Shown here: positions 8,163-15,874 of the stretch, one piece after another
Layout: each line of letters starts with the position of its first letter
Position numbering within the stretch: the first letter of the stretch is position 1
NCBI GenBank assembly: GCA_035532555.1
Contig: DATKQS010000021.1
Span: 1 to 36,850, forward strand
Length of the DNA stretch: 36,850 nt
Source of the DNA: Thermoplasmata archaeon
GTDB lineage: Archaea > Thermoplasmatota > Thermoplasmata > Lutacidiplasmatales > UBA184
Direction: 5' to 3'
Notes under the pieces: model-generated
What the model was told of the DNA's origin: nothing
The model's input: the letters and a program-made list of their open reading frames with translations, nothing else
Databases searched by the model: none
Translations under genes and position numbers: made by a program

Positions 8163-9347
8163 TCAGTGAGACGCGCGTGACTTGGCCAGCGAACGGCGGC
8201 GCAGGTCGTTGAGCGCGTTCATGTAGTTCGCGTAGGCGTCGTACGGGTTGGAGTAGCTCGAAAAGTACCGGTGGACGTCCGCATCGGCTCCCTTTCCGGA
8301 GACGTACATGTAGTAGAAGTGGTCCGAGGTCAACAGCTTGCGCCAGTCGGAAAGGATCTCCGGGTCGTGCGAGCTCCGCGCGAACGTTCCGGCCTTCTTC
8401 GCGGCGTCGAACGCCGAGCGCTGCATATCGTTCCCCAGCCAGGCGCCGAGATCTCGGTGCTCGTCCGCCCAGCTCATCGGTTCCGGGACCACGAACGGGC
8501 CGGCGGGAGGCACTCGGACCGCGTCCTCGACCGTCGCCCACTCCAGGTTCGGTTCGCGCGCCACCGCGCTCGGCAGGGCCGAAAGGAAGTCGAGGATCCC
8601 GGTAGAGGCGGGGTGGTGCTCTCCGAAGGTCTCGAAGTCGAGGAAGAGCCCGACCACGTCGCCGGGGCTCCGAGAGAGCCAGAGTGCATACTTCTCCGCC
8701 GTGAGCGGGTACTCCGTCCACCCCCGGGCGGAGAAGCGGAAGCCGACATCGTCGCTGAGCCGGTAGTTCCGCAGGACCACACTGACCCCCCGAGCCACCG
8801 ACGAATAGACATGGTTCGGGGAGCGGCCTCGCAGGGGAGCCTCCCACCCCTCGGCCAGCATCCCGGAGAACCCTTCTCGCGCCGCGAATCGGGCGAGGTC
8901 GTCGTCGTACACGAGCTCGGTCATGCGCAGGACATGCGGGCGAACGTGGAACAGATCCTCCATCCGCTGCTGGTGGAGCGCGACCTCCTCCTCCAGCTCC
9001 GGCGGGGGCAGTAGGAACGCGAGGGAGTGGTAGTACGTCTCGGAGAGGAGCGCGACCCGTCCGGTCTCGACCAGGCGCTGGATCCGTTCGATCACGTCCG
9101 GTGCGGCGAGCGCGGCCTGCTCCAGGAATGTCCCCGTGATCGAGAAGCTCACCCGGAAGCGGGAGTCCTGGCGCAGCATCGTTTCGAGGCGATCGAGCGT
9201 GGGCCGGTAGCAGTTCGCGGCGATCCGGCGGAAGATGTCGAGATTGCGGTCGATGTCGAAGTACGGCTTCCCGGTCCCCAGATCGAGGTACCGGAACCGG
9301 GCGAGCCGCCAGGGCTGGTGCAGATGGAGGTAGAAGACGATCTTCAT
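8163..9347 (-). CDS. GH57 alpha-amylase-like glycoside hydrolase
   Basis: Enzyme of 394 aa acting on alpha-1,4-glucans by a retaining mechanism. The five GH57 regions are present in order: 'HLHQP' (residues 8-12), 'SFSITGTFLEQ' (68-78), 'RMTELVYDDD' with the probable nucleophile Glu144, 'FLDFETFGEHH' with the probable acid/base Asp237, and 'MSWADEHRDLGAWLGN'. It is shorter than GH57 branching enzymes or amylopullulanases and fits the short amylase group. No signal peptide is seen, so it is likely cytosolic. Its ATG overlaps the stop of the glycosyltransferase gene as ATGA (9347-9344), so the two are translationally coupled. Together they suggest glucan synthesis and remodelling. Confidence 0.9.
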   Translation of the reverse strand: MKIVFYLHLHQPWRLARFRYLDLGTGKPYFDIDRNLDIFRRIAANCYRPTLDRLETMLRQDSRFRVSFSITGTFLEQAALAAPDVIERIQRLVETGRVALLSETYYHSLAFLLPPPELEEEVALHQQRMEDLFHVRPHVLRMTELVYDDDLARFAAREGFSGMLAEGWEAPLRGRSPNHVYSSVARGVSVVLRNYRLSDDVGFRFSARGWTEYPLTAEKYALWLSRSPGDVVGLFLDFETFGEHHPASTGILDFLSALPSAVAREPNLEWATVEDAVRVPPAGPFVVPEPMSWADEHRDLGAWLGNDMQRSAFDAAKKAGTFARSSHDPEILSDWRKLLTSDHFYYMYVSGKGADADVHRYFSSYSNPYDAYANYMNALNDLRRRSLAKSRASH

Positions 9348-10546
9348 CTACGGAGGGCTCGGGCGCGGATAGCCTCCCGATACACATCAACCGTTTGGCG
9401 TGCGCGCTCGGCCCATCCGGCCTCGGTCGCCTCGTAGCGGGCCTGATCGCCCATCTCGCGGCTGAGGTGGGGATATTCGAGGAGTTCGGAGATGCGGCTC
9501 GCGAACTCGTCCACGTCCCAGAAATCGACCTGGAATGCGCTCCGCACGACCTCTCCGACGCCGCTGGTCTTGGAGACGATCGTCGGCACGCCGGCCGCCA
9601 TCGCTTCCAGCGCCGCGATGCCGAACGGCTCGACGACCGACGGTAGAACGAACACCGCGGCGTCGCGGAGCAGCGCGGCGCGTTCGGCCTCGGTGACCTT
9701 CCCGAAGAACAGCACCCGGTCCCCGATACCGAGGGAGGCGGCGAGGGCGATCAGGTGCTCGTACTCGGGGCCCTCGCCGGCGACCGCGAAGCGGATCTCG
9801 GGAAACGTGGGGGCAACGATCGCCGCGGCCCGCAGGAAGGTGTCCGGGCCCTTCATTCGGGTCAGGCGACCGAGGTACAGCACGACGTCCCGGAGCCGGC
9901 CATCGTCCAGCTCGGGCGCCACGGGTCGGACGGCATTGTACACGACCCGGACCCGCGGCGGCGGCGCGTCGTAGAGCGTGATGAGCTGCTCGCCGAGCTG
10001 GCGGCTGACGGCGATGATACGGTCCGCGGCCCGGATCCCGATCCGCTCCCGTTCGAGGATCGGAGCGTACGGATGACCGAGAGTGCGGTCGTACTCCGTA
10101 GAGTGAACGGACATGATGAGCGGGATGCCCAACCTGCGGGCGAGCGCGCGGGACCCGACGGTCCCGAACCAGTCGTGCACATGGACGACGTCTGCGTCCT
10201 CGGCGTCCGTGAGATGGGCGATCCAGTCGTTGTACTGGTTCACGACGTCGAGGAAGTGCGGTCCGTAGATCTCGGCCGGCGTGTAGGCCCCCGGGATGGG
10301 CGCCCCCGGAGGAAGGCGTTCGGAGAGCGTGCGGAATTCCACGCCCGGAGCATCGGCGAACGGGCCGGGGAAGGGGGTAAGGAACACGACCCGGTGACCT
10401 AGACGCGCGAGCTCGCGCGAGATCTCGTAGCAGTGGACCCCCAGCCCGCCGGTGTGAAAGGGGGGATACTCCCAGCCGGCCATGAGGATCGTCAGGTGCT
10501 TGAGTGAGACGGGGCCGGTGCCGGCCCCGGATGGGGCGAACCGCAT
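9344..10546 (-). CDS. GT4-family glycosyltransferase, probable glucan (glycogen) synthase
   Basis: GT-B fold enzyme of 400 aa. The N-terminal domain opens with 'HLTILMAGWEYPPFHTGGLG', the sugar-nucleotide entrance motif of glycogen/sucrose synthase-like enzymes. The C-terminal domain has 'VLYLGRLTRMKGPDTFLRA' and the E-x7-E motif 'EPFGIAALEAMAAG'. It likely transfers glucose from ADP- or UDP-glucose to a growing alpha-glucan. The coupling to the GH57 gene by a 4-nt overlap supports this over a role in lipid or protein glycosylation, which cannot be excluded. I chose the ATG at 10546. The frame stays open to 10744, but the extra part is Ser/Arg-rich and looks like a shadow of another frame. 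Confidence 0.85.
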   Translation of the reverse strand: MRFAPSGAGTGPVSLKHLTILMAGWEYPPFHTGGLGVHCYEISRELARLGHRVVFLTPFPGPFADAPGVEFRTLSERLPPGAPIPGAYTPAEIYGPHFLDVVNQYNDWIAHLTDAEDADVVHVHDWFGTVGSRALARRLGIPLIMSVHSTEYDRTLGHPYAPILERERIGIRAADRIIAVSRQLGEQLITLYDAPPPRVRVVYNAVRPVAPELDDGRLRDVVLYLGRLTRMKGPDTFLRAAAIVAPTFPEIRFAVAGEGPEYEHLIALAASLGIGDRVLFFGKVTEAERAALLRDAAVFVLPSVVEPFGIAALEAMAAGVPTIVSKTSGVGEVVRSAFQVDFWDVDEFASRISELLEYPHLSREMGDQARYEATEAGWAERARQTVDVYREAIRARALRR

Positions 10547-10820
10547 CCCCGAGCGCCGGAGCAGCACGGGGAATGCGCTCGCGCGACCGCGGCCGCCCGC
10601 GAGCCTCGTCGGGGGCAGCATACTCCGCGCGGCCCGGGAGCGACGCTTCGATGGGCGCGTCGACTTCGATCGGCGGGCCCGGCCCCTCGCGCGCGGTACG
10701 GCAGACGGTGCACGACGCCGAGAAGAACGAGCGGTCGGCGGCATCCGGATACCTGCGCAGAACGTTCTGCATTGGGAAGTACCGCAAGAGCAGATGAAGG
10801 AGGCGCCCCGAGAGGGGCAC
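10547..10820 (-). other. Coding-like stretch out of frame with the glycosyltransferase
   Basis: Between the triosephosphate isomerase stop and the glycosyltransferase start, one minus-strand frame looks coding. It begins at a GTG (10820) about 20 nt after the tpiA stop, and reads 'VPLSGRLLHLLLRYF', 'YPDAADRSFFSASCTVCRTA' and 'GPPIEVDAPIEASLPG', with codons ending mostly in G/C. The frame has no stop of its own before it enters the glycosyltransferase gene out of register. It could be a small gene broken by a frameshift or sequence error near 10500-10600, or chance. It contains a perfect 14-bp palindrome, gcagaacgttctgc, at 10757-10770. Confidence 0.3.
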
Positions 10821-10839
10821 GTCGGCCTCCGCGGCGCCG

Positions 10840-11568
10840 CTAGAATCCCGCGAGCAGCTCTTCGATGGCAGCGCGTGGGGTGGCGGAGGTCGCGACCGCG
10901 CTCGCGACGAGGACGCCTTCGCTACCGAGCTCGAGCGCCCGCGCGACGTCCCTTCGGTCGTGGACTCCCGCACCGCAGAGCACCCGGGTCCGGGGCGCGA
11001 CGCGATGAACTGCGTCCACCGATTCGGACACCACCTTGGGCCGAGCGGTCGTGACGGAGCGCCGGCCTCCGATGAGCTCGGGAGGCTCGATGGCGAGGTA
11101 CGGAGGCTTCGATCGGGAAAGGCGGGCTGCCGCGAGGACGTCGCGGGCGCATACGACCGCGCTCAGACCAAGCTTGCCGAGACGCCTCACGGCCGCGTCC
11201 ACCTGTGCCCGGGAAAGAGGGTGTTCGGAATGGTTGACAAGGCTTCCGCGAGCCCCCGCGGCCTGGACGGCCTCGGGAACGGTGTATCCGGTGTGGGCCC
11301 CTGCGTCCACCGGGTCCACATGCTGGGCGAGGACCGGTATCGAGAGGGTGGTGGCGAGGTCTCGCAGGTCGGTCGTGGCTGGAGCGATAGCGACCGCCAC
11401 GCCCGCGGCCCGTCCGCAGACACCGAGCAACGCGCCGATCTGTTCGGCACCCGTCCCGAGCGCCTCCGCGTACGACTTCAGATTGACGACGAGAAGAGGC
11501 GAGCCTAGGAAGGTGGGATCAGTGGTGGGCGGCCGCGTGCGCGCGCTTCGGGCGAGAACAGATGGCAT
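10840..11568 (-). CDS. tpiA: Triosephosphate isomerase, archaeal type
   Basis: Interconverts glyceraldehyde-3-phosphate and dihydroxyacetone phosphate in glycolysis and gluconeogenesis. Motifs in order: 'LLVVNLKSY' with the N-terminal Asn and Lys, 'LVNHSEHPL' with the catalytic His, 'YLAIEPPELIG' with the catalytic Glu, and the phosphate loops 'VLCGAGVHD' and 'GVLVASAVA'. The catalytic part is about 220 aa, the short archaeal form. The only in-frame canonical start near the expected N-terminus is the ATG at 11568. It adds about 20 residues and overlaps the upstream 69-aa gene by 50 nt, so the real start may be elsewhere. It is cotranscribed with that small gene and probably with the glucan genes downstream. 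Confidence 0.88.
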   Translation of the reverse strand: MPSVLARSARTRPPTTDPTFLGSPLLVVNLKSYAEALGTGAEQIGALLGVCGRAAGVAVAIAPATTDLRDLATTLSIPVLAQHVDPVDAGAHTGYTVPEAVQAAGARGSLVNHSEHPLSRAQVDAAVRRLGKLGLSAVVCARDVLAAARLSRSKPPYLAIEPPELIGGRRSVTTARPKVVSESVDAVHRVAPRTRVLCGAGVHDRRDVARALELGSEGVLVASAVATSATPRAAIEELLAGF

Positions 11569-11728
11569 ACTCGTCCCCATCGAAGAAGACCTCCCGGTCG
11601 GGGTGCTTGCGCTGGAGCTCGGTGATCTTCGAGAGGACGTCTTCCAGGGTGGTAGATTCGTCATTCGGGTCGATCCGGAGATGGACGGTCTTCTCCAATC
11701 GCTCGGGCACATGTCTCGCAGTCGCCAT
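11519..11728 (-). CDS. Small conserved-looking protein of unknown function (69 aa)
   Basis: A 69-aa soluble protein with a basic N-terminus, a beta-like segment 'KTVHLRIDP', an amphipathic helix 'TTLEDVLSKITELQRKHPD' and a strand 'EVFFDGDEYAICSR'. It ends in a His/Ala-rich tail ('AHAAAHH'). I do not recognise the family. The ATG at 11728 lies about 35 nt after a TATA-like ctatag element near 11761-11766, so it is probably the first gene of the unit that continues with triosephosphate isomerase. The codon pattern and clear secondary-structure periodicity make it a likely real gene. Confidence 0.6.
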   Translation of the reverse strand: MATARHVPERLEKTVHLRIDPNDESTTLEDVLSKITELQRKHPDREVFFDGDEYAICSRPKRAHAAAHH

Positions 11729-12062
11729 GGCGCACCGAGACGATTCCCTACGGGGAGTAGGCTATAGAGCTTTACCAGGGCCCCAGCTAGCGCGAAACCG
11801 CCTCGGATGAAGGCGGGACTCCTCGTGGGAGGGGAAGAGATGTACCGGTCTACAACGGGATGCCCGGCACCGATCCGGCGATCAAGGGAGGAGCAGAGAG
11901 GACCGAACCGGGGCCCTCGGTACCCCTCCTCTGTGGACCGAATCTCGATCTGCTTCTTCTCGCACCGGCCGATAGAGCGAGCGCGCGATACACGGCGCAG
12001 CATGCGATACAGTAACTTGTATATCCCCCCCCCTCCTCCCCTCGCACGGGTGGCTCACGAAC
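11729..12062. other. Divergent promoter region between the 69-aa gene and acs
   Basis: A 334-nt stretch with no convincing gene. On the left it holds the promoter of the minus-strand 69-aa/tpiA unit. On the right it holds the acs promoter, with a direct repeat gcgataca at 11985-11992 and 12004-12011 (19 nt apart) just before the TATA box. The middle shows no RNA gene that I can recognise. Confidence 0.5.
12017..12025 (+). promoter_or_regulatory. TATA box of acs
   Basis: ttgtatatc followed by a C-run. It places transcription start near 12048, leaving a leader of about 15 nt with a ggtgg motif before the ATG at 12063. Two gcgataca repeats directly upstream are candidate activator sites. Confidence 0.55.
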
Positions 12063-14183
12063 ATGGCAAAAGCCGAGAGCGAATCCGCCGGAACGGACAA
12101 CGAATCCCGACTCTCTGAGGCCGAGATCGCGGTGCACTGGAAGGAAGAGAAGCTATACTATCCAAACCCCCGCTTCATCGGTCAGGCGAACCTCACCGAT
12201 CCGACGGTCAAGGATCGGTTCGCGGAGAAGAACTTCCCTGAATGCTACCGGGAGTACGCGGACCTGCTTACCTGGGACAAGTACTGGACGACCACGCTCG
12301 ACACCAGCAAGGCCCCGTTCTGGAAGTGGTTCGTCGGCGGGAAGATCAATGTCAGCTACAACTGCGTCGACCGCAACCTGGAGAAGAATCGAAACAAGGC
12401 CGCGATCATCTTCGTTTCCGAGAACGAAGCCGACCCTCCCGTTGCCGTCACCTATCAGGATCTCTACATCCGTGTCAATGAGATGGCCGCCCTGCTGCGC
12501 GACTTCTGTGGACTGAAGACGGGCGACCGCGTGACCATCCACATGCCCATGGTCGCGGAGCTTCCGATCACCATGCTCGCCTGCGCCCGCCTCGGGGTGA
12601 TCCACTCCGTCGTCTTCGGCGGCTTCAGCGGGGAGGCGTGCGGGAGCCGGATTGCTGACTCCGGCAGCCGAGTCCTCATCACCATCGACGGCTACTATCG
12701 GAGCGGCAAGGTCATCGACCACAAGGCGAACGCCGACATCGCGGTCCGCAAAGCCCAGGAGGATGGGACCAAGGTCGAGAAGGTCCTCGTCTGGAAGCGA
12801 TTCCCCGACAAGTCCGCCTCCGCGACTCCCATGGTCGAGGGTCGGGACTTCATGGTGAACGACGTCCTGAAGCAGTTCACCGGAAAGCTGGTCGATCCCG
12901 TCTCGATGCCGGCCGAGGCTCCTCTGTTCCTCATGTACACGAGCGGCTCCACGGGCAAGCCCAAGGGCTGCCAACACTCCACCGGTGGGTACCTCGCGTA
13001 CGTAACGGGGACGTCGAAGTACATCCAGGACATCCACCCGACCGATGTCTACTGGTGCATGGCCGATATCGGGTGGATCACCGGCCATTCGTACATCGTC
13101 TATGGCCCCCTCGCGCTGGCCGCGACCTCGGTCATCTACGAAGGGGTTCCGACGTACCCGGATGCGGGTCGAGTCTGGCGGATCGCCGAGCGGCTCGGCG
13201 TGAACATCTTCCACACGTCCCCGACCGCGATCCGAATGCTGCGGAAGCTCGGGCCGGACGAGCCGAAGAAGTACCACTATCGATTCAAGTCCATGACCAC
13301 GGTCGGGGAGCCGATCGAGCCCGAGGCCTGGAAGTGGTACTACGAGGTCGTCGGGCAAGGACAGGCCGTGATCACCGACACATGGTGGCAGACCGAGAAC
13401 GGCGGCTTCCTGTGCTCCACGAAGCCGGCGATGGATCCGATGAAGCCCGGAAGCGCCGGCCCACCCATGCTGGGCATCTACCCGATCATCTACGATGAGA
13501 AGGCGAAGGAGATTCCGGTGGGTGCGGGTAAGGCGGGGAACATCTGCATCCGCAATCCCTGGCCCGGCATCTTCCAGACGATCTGGGGGGATCCGGACCG
13601 GTACGTCGCGACCTACTATGCGAAGTATAACAAGAACAAGAACAGCACGGACTGGCGTGACTGGCCGTACTTCGCCGGCGACGGGGCCACTTGGGCGGCC
13701 GACGGCTACATCCGAATCCTGGGCCGCGTCGACGACGTCATCAACGTGGCGGGTCACCGCCTCGGAACGAAGGAGATCGAGTCGGCGTGCCTCACCGTGC
13801 CGGAGGTGGCCGAGGCGGCGGTCGTCCCGATCGTGGACCCGGAGCGGGGACGAGTTCCTGAGGTCTACATCGCCGTGAAACCCGGGGTCAAGGCGACTCC
13901 GGCGGAGATCTCCGCCAAGGTCACCCTCGCGATCGAGACGGTGATCGGGAAGATCGCACGCCCGCGCGTGGTCCGGGTCGTTCCGGACATGCCCAAGACC
14001 CGCTCGGGGAAGATCATGCGACGGGTCCTGGCCGCGATCTCCAACCAGATGGACTACGGGGACATCACGACCCTCGCCAACCCCGAGGTCGTGGAGCAGA
14101 TCCGCGTCCAGGTCCAGGGTGCCGGGCCCGTGGTCAAGAAGACCGCGCCCGAGGACATCAAGGCCTTCGGCGCCGACGTCTAA
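12063..14183 (+). CDS. acs: Acetyl-CoA synthetase, AMP-forming
   Basis: Activates acetate (possibly also propionate) to acyl-CoA with ATP to AMP plus pyrophosphate. The 706-aa protein has the ANL superfamily layout: an N-terminal ACAS segment ('YYPNPRFIGQANLTDP', 'FWKWFVGGKINVSYNCVDRN'), the P-loop 'YTSGSTGKPKG' near residues 299-309, 'DTWWQTENGG', the hinge region 'GRVDDVINVAGHRLGTKEIE', and the C-terminal 'KTRSGKIMRRVL' whose Lys is the usual acetylation-regulated catalytic residue. Length is slightly above the common 650 aa because of an insert around 'YNKNKNSTDWRDW'. The acetate transporter gene lies about 0.8 kb downstream on the other strand, supporting acetate as substrate. Followed by a strong hairpin. 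Confidence 0.95.
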   Translation: MAKAESESAGTDNESRLSEAEIAVHWKEEKLYYPNPRFIGQANLTDPTVKDRFAEKNFPECYREYADLLTWDKYWTTTLDTSKAPFWKWFVGGKINVSYNCVDRNLEKNRNKAAIIFVSENEADPPVAVTYQDLYIRVNEMAALLRDFCGLKTGDRVTIHMPMVAELPITMLACARLGVIHSVVFGGFSGEACGSRIADSGSRVLITIDGYYRSGKVIDHKANADIAVRKAQEDGTKVEKVLVWKRFPDKSASATPMVEGRDFMVNDVLKQFTGKLVDPVSMPAEAPLFLMYTSGSTGKPKGCQHSTGGYLAYVTGTSKYIQDIHPTDVYWCMADIGWITGHSYIVYGPLALAATSVIYEGVPTYPDAGRVWRIAERLGVNIFHTSPTAIRMLRKLGPDEPKKYHYRFKSMTTVGEPIEPEAWKWYYEVVGQGQAVITDTWWQTENGGFLCSTKPAMDPMKPGSAGPPMLGIYPIIYDEKAKEIPVGAGKAGNICIRNPWPGIFQTIWGDPDRYVATYYAKYNKNKNSTDWRDWPYFAGDGATWAADGYIRILGRVDDVINVAGHRLGTKEIESACLTVPEVAEAAVVPIVDPERGRVPEVYIAVKPGVKATPAEISAKVTLAIETVIGKIARPRVVRVVPDMPKTRSGKIMRRVLAAISNQMDYGDITTLANPEVVEQIRVQVQGAGPVVKKTAPEDIKAFGADV

Positions 14184-14197
14184 GAACCGATTCCTCT

Positions 14198-14222
14198 GCG
14201 GCCGCCGGACCCCGGCGGCCGC
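14198..14222 (+). terminator. GC-rich hairpin after acs
   Basis: Perfect 11-bp inverted repeat (gcggccgccgg / ccggcggccgc) with a 3-nt loop, starting 15 nt after the acs stop. There is no T-run. It sits between two convergent genes and could stabilise the 3' end or limit read-through. Confidence 0.45.
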
Positions 14223-14254
14223 CTCCCCTCGTTAGGCGAGCTCGGGGAGTGGGT

Positions 14255-14512
14255 TCAGGGGATCGAGGGCGACCGATCGTCCGAGGACGCAGGGACCCGG
14301 ACCATCCGGATCCGACAGACCGGGCAGATCGGCGTCGTGCCATCCTCGGCGACTTCCCGTAGCTCCGGCTGAATGTCGACCTCTCGGGCCCCGCACCCCG
14401 GGCAGATCCACACCCAGCCCTCCGGTGCGATCGGCGCCGCCGTTCCCTGGGCGCGGGAGCCGCCGGAGGGGTCGCTCCGGCCTCCTTCCGAGTCACCTTT
14501 TGTGGGGTACAT
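14255..14512 (-). CDS. Small zinc-ribbon protein (85 aa)
   Basis: An 85-aa protein with two Cys knuckles, 'CPGC' at 37-40 and 'CPVC' at 63-66, separated by a 22-residue strand-loop-strand. This is a rubredoxin/zinc-ribbon arrangement that binds one metal. The N-terminal 30 residues are low-complexity and possibly not translated. The ATG at 14512 overlaps the ATG of the divergent neighbour in a shared CATG. The partner and role are unknown. Such proteins often act as small regulators or as subunits in nucleic-acid or acyl-CoA complexes, which I cannot decide here. Confidence 0.65.
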   Translation of the reverse strand: MYPTKGDSEGGRSDPSGGSRAQGTAAPIAPEGWVWICPGCGAREVDIQPELREVAEDGTTPICPVCRIRMVRVPASSDDRSPSIP

Positions 14513-14888
14513 GCTTACGGAGTCCGTGGCCGAAGGCGGGGCCCGACCGGAAGCTCTCCTTCCCCTCGAACTCGAACCAGGCGAAGAGCGTATCGCGTCC
14601 TGGAAGGGTCATGCCGGGTCCCGTGCGGTGGTCATGGTCCTCACCAATCGCCACTTGGTCACCATCTTCGTCAAGGGGGTATGGAACCGAAGTTACCACC
14701 TGGCGTCCTCCCGCCGGCTCGAAGCGATAGAGCTCCCCCGCGCTCATGATGCCTACGGGGGCCGGAGGCTCCAGATCGAGGGCGTGGACTTTTCGTTCTC
14801 GCCGGCCAGTGAGGACGCGGTGCGAGAGGAGATCCTGCGGGTCCGAGCCCAACGGGTCGCCGCGGCGCCCCGCGATGCCCCTCCCTAG
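14511..14888 (+). CDS. PH-like domain protein of unknown function (125 aa)
   Basis: A soluble 125-aa protein. A short acidic lead ('LLPLELEPGEERIASWKG') is followed by strands 'RAVVMVLTNRHLVTIFVKG', 'YHLASSRRLEAIELPR' and 'RRLQIEGVDFSFSP', then a helix 'EDAVREEILRVRAQR'. This strand pattern, 'LTNRHLVTIF' followed by a final helix, resembles bacterial PH-like domains (YokE/bPH type) that mediate membrane or protein contacts. The homology is weak. Start uncertain: the ATG at 14511 shares CATG with the divergent gene, while a GTG at 14526 would fit a leaderless transcript from a cttttgt element centred near 14499. Confidence 0.55.
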   Translation: MLTESVAEGGARPEALLPLELEPGEERIASWKGHAGSRAVVMVLTNRHLVTIFVKGVWNRSYHLASSRRLEAIELPRAHDAYGGRRLQIEGVDFSFSPASEDAVREEILRVRAQRVAAAPRDAPP

Positions 14889-14952
14889 TGTGCGCGATCC
14901 CGAAGGGTCTCGGAGAGGCCGAGCTCGCCCCAAGAACGCTGAAAATCAGAAC

Positions 14953-14976
14953 CCCCGGGCCCGAGAGGGCCCGGGG
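14953..14976 (+). terminator. 10-bp hairpin with GAGA loop between convergent genes
   Basis: ccccgggccc-gaga-gggcccgggg, a perfect 10-bp stem closed by a GNRA-type tetraloop on the plus strand. It lies 65 nt after the PH-like gene and 26 nt before the end of the acetate transporter gene on the other strand. Probably a 3'-end stabilising or terminating structure. Confidence 0.45.
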
Positions 14977-15001
14977 AAGGAAAGGGTTGCTGCGGGGAAG
15001 G

Positions 15002-15664
15002 TCAGTACGGGATTACCTTCTTGCCACCGTAGTGCGCAGACGCCAAGACGCCCGTCGCAACGAACCAGGCCGCGAGCCCGGTAAAGACGATCTCGAATCC
15101 CGTGGCCTGCCAAAGCCCCGTGCTGACCGTGCCGCCCTGGCCGAGCAAGATGCCGAAGTCAATCGCCAGCAGGATGAACGCGAGGGTCAGCGTCCAAAAC
15201 ACGACGGCGATCCCAATCCCGTGCTTGTGGGAGTTGATCGCGAAGGAGAACGTGAACATCGCCCACACGACGAAGAACCAGGCAACGTCCCAGCCGGCGG
15301 GCGCTCCGGTGTTTATCGCATACGGACCGATGCTCAGGCCCCCGAGCAACGTCACGAACGCCAACCAGAAAGCCCCGTACCCGATGAACGCTGTTCCCGG
15401 GAAGATCTCACCCTTGCGTAGGGCGATGATACCCGCGATCAGCTGAGCGATTCCCCCGAAGAAGATCGCCATCGCATATACGGGTGCATTCGTGACGCCA
15501 TAGAGGCTCATGCCGTTGGACGTCGCATTGCTCGCCACCGCCATACCCGCAAGTATCGTGGTGGTGCCGAATCCCATCAGTCCCAAGACTGCCGGATTCG
15601 CCCACTGGGCGCTTTCCTCGACTTTCGGCCTATAGTAGTCTGGCACCGACGGCGAATCTACCAT
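15002..15664 (-). CDS. satP: GPR1/FUN34/YaaH-family acetate transporter
   Basis: A 220-aa membrane protein with six helices that moves acetate (and in relatives succinate) across the membrane. Family signatures: 'NPAVLGLMGFGTTTI' at the start of helix 1 (the NPAPLGL motif), 'GVTNAPVYAMAIFFGGIAQLIAGI' and 'GEIFPGTAFIGYGAFWL' in helices 2-3. The N-terminus is cytosolic and hydrophilic. The start fits a TATA box centred 27 nt upstream, so the mRNA is leaderless. With acs nearby this forms an acetate uptake and activation module. The symbol follows the E. coli relative. Confidence 0.85.
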   Translation of the reverse strand: MVDSPSVPDYYRPKVEESAQWANPAVLGLMGFGTTTILAGMAVASNATSNGMSLYGVTNAPVYAMAIFFGGIAQLIAGIIALRKGEIFPGTAFIGYGAFWLAFVTLLGGLSIGPYAINTGAPAGWDVAWFFVVWAMFTFSFAINSHKHGIGIAVVFWTLTLAFILLAIDFGILLGQGGTVSTGLWQATGFEIVFTGLAAWFVATGVLASAHYGGKKVIPY

Positions 15665-15686
15665 GCTAGGCTCTGATACGGTGGGT

Positions 15687-15695
15687 CTTAAAAAA
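15687..15695 (-). promoter_or_regulatory. TATA box of the acetate transporter
   Basis: Minus-strand tttttttaag, centred 27 nt before the ATG at 15664, which predicts a leaderless transcript. The roughly 180 nt between it and the end of the next gene (15875) holds no gene I can support. Confidence 0.65.
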
Positions 15696-15874
15696 CCTTT
15701 GGTTTGTCGGTCTTTTCCATGTTACAGCCGCCAGGCTCGCTCGAGGGGCATTTCTCAATAGCCGGGGGCCCGTCGCATCGGTCCGGGAGGCTCCCTCTCG
15801 GTGCTCGAGTGCCTGGCCGGGCTCTTCGAGGCCCGTGGGGCTCCCACCTGCGGTGCTCCCGAGCCGGACGGACC

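Noticed and set aside
9387-10973. A 528-codon frame covering the glycosyltransferase out of register as a full protein
   Set aside because: Beyond about 10530 it is Arg/Pro/Gly-rich shadow of the real glycosyltransferase; only the first part is kept as a possible broken small gene.
12153-13757. Minus-strand open frame of 534 codons opposite acs
   Set aside because: Antisense shadow with no recognisable domain; acs is complete on the other strand.
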